The notes beneath the pieces are model-generated. The model saw nothing but the letters and a program-made list of their open reading frames with translations, had not been told where the DNA came from and did not search any database. DNA of 22,117 nt from a virus, in IMG/VR virus record IMGVR_UViG_3300049216_000582, positions 1 to 22,117 of that record; one strand, given 5' to 3'. Positions 15,282-22,117 of this stretch are shown here, in pieces. Each line of letters starts with the position of its first letter. Position 1 is the stretch's first letter. The translations under genes and the position numbers were made by a program.

Positions 15282-16184
15282 TCAAAACCTCGGCGCCGTC
15301 GGGTTCGCCAGGCTCACCTTCATCAGCGCCATCGTGCGCTCTTTCTCTGGAAGTTCGCTCAGGGCCTTGATGGCGGCCTCCACGCCGCCAACGAGCGGCG
15401 CGGCGGCGCCGTCCCATTCGCGCGAGGCCGCGCGCAATGCGGCGCGGGCCGGCAAGGGCTGCGCCTCCAGCGTCGCCACGCGCTTCGCCAGCGCGTCGAG
15501 TTGCGGCGTCACGAGGCCGAGCGCCGCGCGCAAGGCGGAGTTCTCCTCAACCGCCTTCTCCAATTTGTCGGCCGCGCTCGAAATCGGGCGCGGGGCCTTC
15601 GCCAGCGCCTGGGAGGGGAGGGCCTGCGGCGGTTGAGGAGGCGGCGGGGCCGCCGCCGGCTCCGGCGCTGACGATTCCGATAGGTAGGCGACGAAGGCGC
15701 GCTCTTCGACGATTCCGTCCTTCACCACCTGAAAGGTTGCGCCCGGCAGACACGGCACATCGACCAGCGAAATCTCGACAGGGTTGGCGGTGTAGCGCAT
15801 CAGCCCCGTCTCGGGATCGGTCCAGCGCTTCACATAGCGCCCGCCCTGGCTGAAGCCAGTGTAGACCCCTTCCAGGACCTTCTCCCATTCGTCGTCGTCT
15901 ACGATCTTGGCGGCCACCAGAATGCGCTTGCCTTCGTCGTCGAAGGCGATGTCGGTGAGCTTTCCGGCGGCGACGCGCGCGTGCATCGCCCGCACCGCGC
16001 CCAGCGACTTTCCGCCGCTCGCGCTGCGGGCTTGCGCCGACCAGGCCTCGAAATAAGGCTTCGTGCTGGCGTAGTCGCAGACCTCGCCAGCGCGATCCGG
16101 CGCCTCGGCGGTGGCGACGCCATGAACCGTGCGCTTGTCGATGTCCACTTTGGTCAAAGGCAGGAACAGTTCGAGCGAAGGCAT
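15282..16184 (-). CDS. Prohead protease (U35-type) with C-terminal coiled-coil extension (300 aa)
   Basis: Matures the procapsid by cleaving capsid and scaffold parts. The herpesvirus-protease-like landmarks are present: TVHGVATAEAPDRAGEVCDY near the start, the candidate catalytic His68 in AVRAMH, GVYTGFSQGGRYVKRW, and the candidate Ser139 in NPVEISLVDVP. Residues 173-200 are Pro/Ala-rich and 203-245 (ADKLEKAVEENSALRAAL, ALAKRVATLEAQ) look like coiled coil, so the C-terminal third may serve as built-in scaffold. That fits the lack of a scaffold gene. The ATG at 16184 has GGAG six bases upstream; the frame is open to 16250 without support. Confidence 0.85.
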   Translation of the reverse strand: MPSLELFLPLTKVDIDKRTVHGVATAEAPDRAGEVCDYASTKPYFEAWSAQARSASGGKSLGAVRAMHARVAAGKLTDIAFDDEGKRILVAAKIVDDDEWEKVLEGVYTGFSQGGRYVKRWTDPETGLMRYTANPVEISLVDVPCLPGATFQVVKDGIVEERAFVAYLSESSAPEPAAAPPPPQPPQALPSQALAKAPRPISSAADKLEKAVEENSALRAALGLVTPQLDALAKRVATLEAQPLPARAALRAASREWDGAAAPLVGGVEAAIKALSELPEKERTMALMKVSLANPTAPRF

Positions 16185-16310
16185 CGCGACTCCAGGCGAA
16201 AATGCGCGAGCGCCTGGTTGGGCGGCCAGGGTCACGCGCAGTCGGATCAAGGGAGGAGGGGTTTGAGCAAGCGGCCTCCGAAAACATCGGCCGCATCACT
16301 TCCAATGTAG

Positions 16311-16323
16311 CCGATATTATCGG
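16311..16323. repeat. Small palindrome between the divergent protease and secreted-protein genes
   Basis: CCGATA-T-TATCGG is a perfect 6+6 bp palindrome with one central base in the 235 bp region from which the protease (minus) and the small secreted protein (plus) diverge. It could be a regulator-binding site. Only sequence symmetry supports this. Confidence 0.3.
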
Positions 16324-16419
16324 CAACGGCGTACGCGGTCAAGAAAAAGTTCTATATTTGTTCTCGCGGCGTCTTGCCCCCGCGCTTGCGGCTGGCTAAG
16401 CGTGGCAAAGGAAAACGCG

Positions 16420-16734
16420 ATGCGGTTGGCGTTGGTTGTTCTTGCCGCCCTCGCCGCCGCGCCGGCGCGGGCGGGCTGGACGTTTTGCGTCGCCGAATCC
16501 GGACGCGACGTCTGGATCGGCAACGTTATCGCCGCCGCTCGCGGTCGCGAGCGTCTGGAGGCGGATTTCGAGACGCTGCTCCGCGCGCGCGGCGTCGCCC
16601 ATCCGGTGGCGCAATGTCCGGCGCCGCTCAACGACAAGACGGCCGTGTTCAACGCCCAATTCACCGCCGCCGAGTTCCACCGCAAACTCGGCGAAATGCT
16701 GCACGCCATCGAAATGCCCGAGCGCAAGCGTTAG
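16420..16734 (+). CDS. Small secreted/periplasmic protein of unknown function (104 aa)
   Basis: The only plus-strand gene within the prophage. AAGGA lies seven bases before the ATG at 16420, which decides the start over the in-frame ATG at 16402. Residues 1-18 are a clear signal peptide (MRLALVVLAALAAAPARA), giving a mature protein of about 86 residues beginning GWTFCVAESG. Two cysteines, 23 and 66 (CVAE, AQCPAP), could form a disulfide. The rest is mixed helix/strand (LEADFETLLRARGV, FHRKLGEMLHAIE). It ends three bases from the terminase stop, tail to tail. It occupies the place where the portal gene normally lies and looks like a moron (lysogenic cargo gene) or a host-derived insertion. I do not recognise the family. 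Confidence 0.7.
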   Translation: MRLALVVLAALAAAPARAGWTFCVAESGRDVWIGNVIAAARGRERLEADFETLLRARGVAHPVAQCPAPLNDKTAVFNAQFTAAEFHRKLGEMLHAIEMPERKR

Positions 16735-16737
16735 ACC

Positions 16738-18114
16738 TCAGGCGCCGTTCATCTCTCGCGCATAGAATTGCAGCATGTCGCTTGGCGTCGCCCCTCGCGG
16801 CGATATGAGATCGGCGATCGCCCACACCAACGCGTCGGCCCTATCGGGCGAATAACCTGAGGCTCGCGCGTCGAAATCGGAGGTCAGCGAACAAAGCTGA
16901 TCCTCAAGCTTGTCGAACACGCCGAGATGAAAAACCACTCCGCGCTCATAGGCCGCCGCGATCGGCTCGGCGCGCAAGAATTTCCCGCGCGTCGCGGTGA
17001 CGGTCCGCACCGGCAAATTGGGATCGTTCTGTCGCAGCACTTGCGTCACCATCTCGCCGCCGTTGTTGATCTCGGCCACCACGCGATTGGCGGCGAACTG
17101 GCGGAACGTCGCGACGACCCGCGCTGACCATTCGCCCGGCGTCTCGCCCTGGCTTGTGAGATCGGCCAGCACATGGATGATCCCTGGCGCCGTCCGTCCG
17201 ACCGCGACGATGCCGCATTCGTCCGCCTTTGCGCCCGAGCGCGCCGGCGGATCGACGCCAATAACGATCTCGGCATATTCCCGGGGCTTCCCGTCCTTGG
17301 GCAATCTCTGGCGCTCGATGAGCGCGCGCGTCCACAGCGCGCCCGGCGTCTCTTCTACGATCTCGGCGTACAATTCCTGCCGCCCGAGCGTCCGGCCCTC
17401 GAACCGCGCCGTGATGCGCTCGATGAACCCGGCCGCCAGAAACCGCGCATTGTCGAACGTCGAGCCGCGCGTGACGACCGCGTCGGGGCTGTCGATCAAT
17501 TGCTTGATGAGTTTGGTTGGCCGCGGCGTGGTGGTGATCACAGCCTGCGGTCTGTCGCCCAGGCGCAATCCCAGCATCGCCTGATCGAAGGCGTCGGGGT
17601 CGCGCCATGCGGCCAGCTCGTCGAGCCAAAGCTTTTCGTGCTGTTTGCCGCGCAGTCGATCCGGCTCCTCGGCCGAAAATATCTGACTGATCGCTCCGTT
17701 CGGCCATTCGAGCCGCTCGGATGCGCGCAGAAAGCGCGGTCGCTCCTCGGGCGGACAGACCGCCAACACCCCGGATTCGCCCGTCACCATGATTTCGCGC
17801 GCGTCGTGCCGGGTCGCGCCAATCAAATTGACGATGCCGTGGTCGCGCGCCCATGCCCGCACCGTTTCGGCCCCGGCGCGCGTCTTGCCGGCGCCGCGCC
17901 CGGCCAATATCAGCCAGTAGATCCAATCGCCCTGCGGCGTCTGCTGCTCCGGGCGCGCCCACAGCGACCAATCGTAATAAATCTGGGCCGCCTCTTCCTG
18001 TGTGAGTTGAAGGTCGGCGATCCGTCGAGCGCGCTCGGCCGCTTCAAGCCCGACGAGTTCCTCGAATAGCGCCTTCAACGGTCGCGGGGTCGCACGGTTT
18101 TTCCGGCGCGTCAT
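16738..18114 (-). CDS. Phage terminase large subunit (458 aa)
   Basis: ATP-driven DNA packaging motor and headful/cos nuclease. Walker A is GRGAGKT at residues 72-78 and Walker B is LWLDE at 162-166, with the coupling motif ITTTPRP at 193-199. The RNase-H-like nuclease centre is visible as Asp288 (VIGVDPP), Glu348 (VAEINNGG) and Asp427 (DRADALVWA). The style (AGRGAGKTRAGAE) is that of the RcGTA/HK97-like terminases of alphaproteobacteria. Full length with no obvious damage. The ATG overlaps the small-subunit stop (ATGA). Confidence 0.95.
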   Translation of the reverse strand: MTRRKNRATPRPLKALFEELVGLEAAERARRIADLQLTQEEAAQIYYDWSLWARPEQQTPQGDWIYWLILAGRGAGKTRAGAETVRAWARDHGIVNLIGATRHDAREIMVTGESGVLAVCPPEERPRFLRASERLEWPNGAISQIFSAEEPDRLRGKQHEKLWLDELAAWRDPDAFDQAMLGLRLGDRPQAVITTTPRPTKLIKQLIDSPDAVVTRGSTFDNARFLAAGFIERITARFEGRTLGRQELYAEIVEETPGALWTRALIERQRLPKDGKPREYAEIVIGVDPPARSGAKADECGIVAVGRTAPGIIHVLADLTSQGETPGEWSARVVATFRQFAANRVVAEINNGGEMVTQVLRQNDPNLPVRTVTATRGKFLRAEPIAAAYERGVVFHLGVFDKLEDQLCSLTSDFDARASGYSPDRADALVWAIADLISPRGATPSDMLQFYAREMNGA

Positions 18115-18530
18115 GCGTCACGCGGCGGCTTGCTCGCCGCCTGCTCCATTTTGACGATCAGTTTGGCGCGCACGTCCTCGCCTGAGGACGTTGAGGGCGC
18201 TGCGAGTTTGGTGAAGCCGTGATAGCGGTCGAGCCGGTCCAGCACTTTCAGGAGCCGGTCGATAGCCGGGAGATCGCCGCCTTGCGATTTGGTCTTTAAC
18301 TGCGAGGCGATCGCTTCGAGCCGCGCGATTTGCAGCCGCGCGTAGTCTTGCGCCGGCGCGGTCCAGCGCTTTCGCAATTCGTTGCGGATCAGCCGCTCGA
18401 CTTTCTCCGGTTTGAGGGCTTCGGTTTCTGCGATCTCGCTGAGGCTCGCGCCGTGAATCATCGCGGCGAGCAGGGCGGGACCGCGGGAGACGCGCGTGCG
18501 CTTACGCGCCGGCTCTTCGACAGTCGCCAT
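18111..18530 (-). CDS. Terminase small subunit-like DNA-binding protein (139 aa)
   Basis: Probable DNA-recognition subunit of the packaging motor. Residues about 17-55 (GPALLAAMIHGASLSEIAET, then KPEKVERLIRNELRKRW) form a helix-turn-helix-like segment, and residues 60-105 (RLQIARLEAIASQLKTKSQG, DRLLKVLDRLDRYHGF) are the helical oligomerisation region seen in small terminases. The tail is Ser/Pro-rich. The ATG at 18530 is chosen because the conserved region starts there; the frame is open to 18596. Four-base overlap with the large subunit supports the pairing. It is the first phage gene after the chromosomal flank. Confidence 0.7.
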   Translation of the reverse strand: MATVEEPARKRTRVSRGPALLAAMIHGASLSEIAETEALKPEKVERLIRNELRKRWTAPAQDYARLQIARLEAIASQLKTKSQGGDLPAIDRLLKVLDRLDRYHGFTKLAAPSTSSGEDVRAKLIVKMEQAASKPPRDA

Positions 18531-18649
18531 AGTTGTGATTTTCCAGGATGAGGAATCGGGCCGGACGATCAAATCGCCCGTCGCCGCCAACCTCACACAC
18601 TATGCCGTAGACGGCGGCATCGCGCAAGAATTTGTCCGTCGCGAAGACT

Positions 18650-18679
18650 TATATCCTACGTAAACCTAAGCGTTGTCAG
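18650..18679 (-). promoter_or_regulatory. Weak candidate promoter for the late (terminase) operon
   Basis: Minus-strand CTGACA (18679-18674) and GATATA (18655-18650) are separated by 18 bases, a fair sigma-70-like arrangement about 120 bases upstream of the small terminase start. This is a motif resemblance only. The segment 18531-18704 is also the likely prophage/chromosome border. Confidence 0.25.
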
Positions 18680-18704
18680 CACATTGCGCGCCGCCGCCCG
18701 TTCG

Positions 18705-19676
18705 TCAATTGTCTGAGGCGACGATCTGCCCTTGCGTCGTAATCACCACCCAGTCGCGCCCATGCCGCTCGATGCGAAGCACGCGTCCGCCACCCCCGGG
18801 CACGACGTCGCCCGGCGCCACGACGAATTCGCCTGCTGGGCTTTCGATCATCGCATAGCCATTGTGGATCTCCGCCAGCGAGAACCGGCGTAGCCGGACC
18901 GGCGCCCGGTCGATTGCGCCCGTCGCCTCGTAGGAGACGCCCGGGTCCGCTTTGGCGGCGGCCGGCTTGGACGCCGGAACGGCCTTGGCCGCCACTGCGG
19001 CGACAACAGGCGCGGACGCCTTCGCCTCTAGCCTGTCGAGCCGGGCGGTGATGTCGGAAAGGCGTGCGGCGGCGTCGTGGTCGATGCGGTCGCCGAGCTT
19101 GTCGAGCCGCGCGCCCTGGTCTTTCTCCAGCTTGTCGACGCGGGAGGCGAGTTGGCCGACCGCGCCGCCGACGTCGCGGGTGCTCGCCGCGCTCGACTTG
19201 ATCTCGGCCAGAACCTTTCGGAGGCTCGCGAGTTCGTCGCGCGAGCGGTTCGATTCCAGCGATTCGAGCCGAGTCGTCATCGCGTCGAGCCGATGCGCCA
19301 GGGCATGGGTCTGCGCCTGATCGGCCCGAGCGACGCGTAGCACATGGACATGCTCGGCGGCCGCGACGCCGGCGATGGCGACGACCGCTGCGAGGCTCGC
19401 CGCCGCCCGCAGCCGCCGCCAATCGCGCGGCGCGCGGACGCTTTGCGGCTCCACCGGGATGTCCTCACGCGCAGCGTAGTTCGGAATGCCTTCGTCGGCG
19501 AAGAACGGCCTTTCGTCCGAAGCGGGGCGATAATAGCTTATCAACGCGCACTCGGCAGGCTCGGGATTTTGCGGGCGTTCCACCTCGGCGCGCGCCGGCA
19601 GTCCCAAGGGCGCGCTCGCTCCGGGCTTGGGTTCTTGATTGGAAATCTGGTCGTCAGATCCCGCCGCGTCGCTCAT
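18705..19676 (-). CDS. Single-pass membrane protein with coiled coil and conserved C-terminal domain (323 aa)
   Basis: Probably a chromosomal gene. Residues 1-88 are a polar cytoplasmic segment, 90-108 are one membrane helix (RAAASLAAVVAIAGVAAA), 115-235 are a long coiled coil (HALAHRLDAMTTRLESLESN, RVDKLEKDQGARLDKLGDRI), and 258-323 are a compact domain: RRFSLAEIHNGYAMIESPAG, VVAPGDVVPGGGGRVLRIER, WVVITTQGQIVAS. Proteins with this layout occur widely in Rhizobiales as uncharacterised proteins. The C-terminal domain recalls small beta domains of pilus or secretion assembly factors, but I make no functional claim. High-GC codon use differs from the toxin/immunity cassettes. It ends 174 bases from the small terminase start, so the prophage edge lies in that gap. 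Confidence 0.75.
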   Translation of the reverse strand: MSDAAGSDDQISNQEPKPGASAPLGLPARAEVERPQNPEPAECALISYYRPASDERPFFADEGIPNYAAREDIPVEPQSVRAPRDWRRLRAAASLAAVVAIAGVAAAEHVHVLRVARADQAQTHALAHRLDAMTTRLESLESNRSRDELASLRKVLAEIKSSAASTRDVGGAVGQLASRVDKLEKDQGARLDKLGDRIDHDAAARLSDITARLDRLEAKASAPVVAAVAAKAVPASKPAAAKADPGVSYEATGAIDRAPVRLRRFSLAEIHNGYAMIESPAGEFVVAPGDVVPGGGGRVLRIERHGRDWVVITTQGQIVASDN

Positions 19677-19816
19677 GGTGAAAATCCGAAGAATTCGTTA
19701 CTGCGATTGTCGCGGCGACGTGTTAACGAACCCTTGACCAATCAGGCCAAAGCCAAGCAGATTTGGTGTCGAAATTCGGTCGAACCGCTAGGTTCGGTCG
19801 GAGCGGAGGTTTGGGA

Positions 19817-22117
19817 ATGAGCGTAAGAAAATTCGGCGCGGGCCAGAGCGTCAAGCGAATCGAAGACGTGCGGCTGATCTCGGGGCATGGACGCTTTGCG
19901 ACCGACGCTTGCGAGGGGAGCGCGTTGCGCGCCGCCTTCGTGCGGAGCCCCTACGGCCACGCCCGTTTCGCAATCGGCGATCTCGCGGAAGTTCGCGCCA
20001 TGCCGGGCGTTCGCGCCGTCTACACGGCCAAGGATTTTGCCGAACTCGGCGGTCTGCCCTGTCTCGCGCCGGTCGAGAACGCCGACGGCTCGCAAACCCC
20101 GCTCAAACCCTATCCAGTGATGGCCGAAGGCGTCGTCGACCACGTCGGCGATATCGTCGCCATGGTCGTCGCCGACAGCCTCGCCAGCGCCCGCGACGCC
20201 GCCGAGGCCGTCGCGGTGAACTGGGAGGGCCTGCCGGCGGTTGTCGATATGGAGGCGGCCGCGAGCCCCGGCGCGGCTCTGGTGTTCGCCGGCGCGCCCG
20301 GGAACATCGCCTATGACACGGCTGTGGGCGACAAGGCCAAGACTGACGCGGTGTTTGCAACAGCTCCTCGCAAGGCGCGCGTCAAGATCGTCAATCCGCG
20401 CGTCGTCGCCAATTACATGGAGCCGCGCGCGGCGCGCGCCGACGTAGACAAAGCGACCGGCGAAATCACGTTGGAGCTTGGCAGCCAGGGCGTGCACATC
20501 GTCAAGACGCTGCTCTGCGACAACATCCTGAAAATGCCGCCAGAGAGCTTGCGCGTCGTCACCAGGGATGTAGGCGGCGGTTTCGGGACAAAGAACATGA
20601 TGTACCGCGAGTACCCGCTCGTCGTGGAAGCCGCGCGCCGCCTCGGCGAATCCGTGTCGTGGGCCGGCGACCGCACCGAGCATTTCCTCGGCGACGCGCA
20701 GGGCCGCGACAACATCACGACCGCCGAAATGGCGATGGACGAGAACGGCAAGTTCCTGGCGCTGCACGTCGACATCCTGGGCAATCTCGGCGCCTATCTC
20801 AGCATGTTCGCGCCCTATATCCCGTGGCTAGGCGCCTCGATGGCGTCGGGGACCTACGACATCGGCGCGCTGCACGCGCGCGTGCGCGGCGTCTACACCC
20901 ACACCGTTCCGGTCGACGCCTATCGCGGCGCCGGCCGCCCGGAAGCGGCCTATGTGCTGGAGCGGCTGGTCGACGTCTGCGCGCGCGAAATGAACCTCGA
21001 TCCCGCCGAAATCCGCGCGCGCAACTTCATCAAACAAGCGCAGATGCCCTTTCATACGCTTACCAACCGAGACTATGACGTCGGCGATTTCGAGGGCGCC
21101 ATGCGCGCCTGCCTGGAAAAGGCCGACCGCGCCGGCTTTGCCGCGCGCGCCGAGGCGTCCAAGCGCGAAGGCAAGGCGCGCGGTTTCGGGTTTGCAAGTT
21201 ACATCGAGTGTACGGCCTGGGGCGAGGGCGAGGAAGGCTCCGTCCGGTTGGAGAAGGACGGCTCGCTGACCGTCGCCATCGGCACGCAATCGACCGGCCA
21301 GGGCCACGAAACGGCATACGCCCAGGTCGTCTCGGAACAATTCGATCTCCCGTTGGAGCGCATCCGGGTCATCCAGGGCGACACGAAGACGGTGCCAACC
21401 GGCAACGGGACGGGCGGCTCGCGCTCCATTCCCGTGGGCGCGGTGATGGTGGGTCGGGCATCAGCTAAACTCGCCGCGTCAATCAAGGAGCTTGCGGCGG
21501 ACAAGCTCGAAGCCGCCGTCGCCGATCTCGAAATTTCCGAAGGCAAGGTTCGCATCGCCGGCACCGACCGCGCAATCGATCTCGCCGATGTCGCCGCGCT
21601 GCCGCAGGCGACCGCCGACAAGCTCAAGGCGATAGAAGAATTCGTACCGCCGAATGCGACCTATCCCAACGGGACGCACGCGTGCGAGGTGGAGATCGAC
21701 CCGGAGACCGGCGTGGTTTCGCTGTTGCGCTACACCGTCGTCGACGATTTCGGCTTCACCCTCAACCCGCTTCTGCTGGCGGGACAGGTGCACGGCGGCA
21801 TCGCGCAAGGCGCTGGCCAGGCTCTGACCGAAAAGGCCATGTTCGACGAGAACGGCCAGCTCCTGACCGCCAGTTTCATGGACTACAACATGCCGCGCGC
21901 CGACAATTTTCCCGCTTTCGATTTCGAGACCCGCAACATTCCCTCAAACACCAACCCGATGGGTTTGAAGGGCGCCGGCGAAGCCGGCTCCATCGGCTCG
22001 ACGCCGGCTGTGATGAACGCCATCGCCGACGCCTTGTGGCGCTCGCATCGCATCGCCCATATCGACATGCCGGCGACCCCGTTCGCCGTCTACGATGCGA
22101 TCCGAAAGGCGGGCTAA
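19817..22117 (+). CDS. Molybdenum hydroxylase large subunit, form II CoxL-like (xanthine dehydrogenase family, 766 aa)
   Basis: Molybdopterin-cytosine-dinucleotide-binding catalytic subunit of a xanthine oxidase-family enzyme. GGGFGTK lies at residues 253-259, AYRGAGR at 368-374 and the candidate catalytic Glu722 in GAGEAG. AYRGAGR is the form II motif; true CO dehydrogenases (form I) have AYRCSFR, so the substrate is uncertain. The N-terminus (RIEDVRLISGHGRFATD, then VVDHVGDIVAMVVAD) matches the ald_Xan_dh_C domain, and the gene is full length, ending at the last base of the window. GGAGG lies seven bases before the ATG at 19817. Medium and small subunit genes are not in the window and may lie downstream. 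Divergent from the membrane protein at 18705-19676. Confidence 0.9.
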   Translation: MSVRKFGAGQSVKRIEDVRLISGHGRFATDACEGSALRAAFVRSPYGHARFAIGDLAEVRAMPGVRAVYTAKDFAELGGLPCLAPVENADGSQTPLKPYPVMAEGVVDHVGDIVAMVVADSLASARDAAEAVAVNWEGLPAVVDMEAAASPGAALVFAGAPGNIAYDTAVGDKAKTDAVFATAPRKARVKIVNPRVVANYMEPRAARADVDKATGEITLELGSQGVHIVKTLLCDNILKMPPESLRVVTRDVGGGFGTKNMMYREYPLVVEAARRLGESVSWAGDRTEHFLGDAQGRDNITTAEMAMDENGKFLALHVDILGNLGAYLSMFAPYIPWLGASMASGTYDIGALHARVRGVYTHTVPVDAYRGAGRPEAAYVLERLVDVCAREMNLDPAEIRARNFIKQAQMPFHTLTNRDYDVGDFEGAMRACLEKADRAGFAARAEASKREGKARGFGFASYIECTAWGEGEEGSVRLEKDGSLTVAIGTQSTGQGHETAYAQVVSEQFDLPLERIRVIQGDTKTVPTGNGTGGSRSIPVGAVMVGRASAKLAASIKELAADKLEAAVADLEISEGKVRIAGTDRAIDLADVAALPQATADKLKAIEEFVPPNATYPNGTHACEVEIDPETGVVSLLRYTVVDDFGFTLNPLLLAGQVHGGIAQGAGQALTEKAMFDENGQLLTASFMDYNMPRADNFPAFDFETRNIPSNTNPMGLKGAGEAGSIGSTPAVMNAIADALWRSHRIAHIDMPATPFAVYDAIRKAG

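Noticed and set aside
15154-15417. Short minus-strand open frame overlapping the end of the protease and the gap before the capsid gene
   Set aside because: It overlaps the protease in another frame, has no ribosome site and gives a low-complexity basic product.
1-18530. Gene transfer agent instead of prophage
   Set aside because: Terminase and protease are GTA-like, but the portal order, toxin array, fibre type and missing GTA distal genes do not match known GTA clusters.

Overview
The window looks like part of a tailed-phage (siphovirus-type) prophage in a GC-rich alphaproteobacterium, probably a Hyphomicrobiales/Rhizobiales relative. The host guess rests on the high GC, the style of the phage genes and the two flanking chromosomal genes, so it is an inference. 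Positions 1-18530 are prophage, nearly all on the minus strand. Positions 18705-22117 are chromosomal: a single-pass membrane protein (minus) and, divergently, a form II CoxL-type molybdenum hydroxylase large subunit (plus). No integrase, lysis genes, tRNA, CRISPR array or insertion sequence is visible.

Reading along the minus strand, the head module is small terminase-like, large terminase, prohead protease, major capsid, head-tail adaptor, HK97 gp10-like protein and tail terminator, with many ATGA/TGATG junctions. There is no portal gene between terminase and protease. That slot holds a small secreted-protein gene on the plus strand. The portal gene instead lies after the tail-terminator gene, at 9809-11677.

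The central feature is at 6437-11677. The portal protein continues past its portal domain into an NPYHDEQGRFT-containing linker and a variable C-terminal tip of about 155 residues that looks like a polymorphic-toxin domain. A low-GC gene for a three-helix membrane protein, a candidate immunity protein, follows it. A second portal copy follows that, lacking the first 123 codons and carrying a different tip, and then a second, unrelated, low-GC candidate immunity gene. A third portal copy, truncated at both ends, closes the array. The layout resembles the displaced 'orphan' toxin/immunity cassettes of CDI and Rhs loci, but built on a phage portal protein.

The tail module (6224 down to 1) holds a major tail protein, a tail assembly chaperone pair with a textbook -1 slippery site (G GGA AAA) joining G to a 75-residue T extension, a short tape measure, a small winged-helix regulator with an inverted repeat upstream, an Ig-like tail protein and a long composite tail fibre with a signal-peptide-like N-terminus. 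Distal tail and hub genes are not seen between tape measure and fibre, so the tail module is either unusual or partly deleted.
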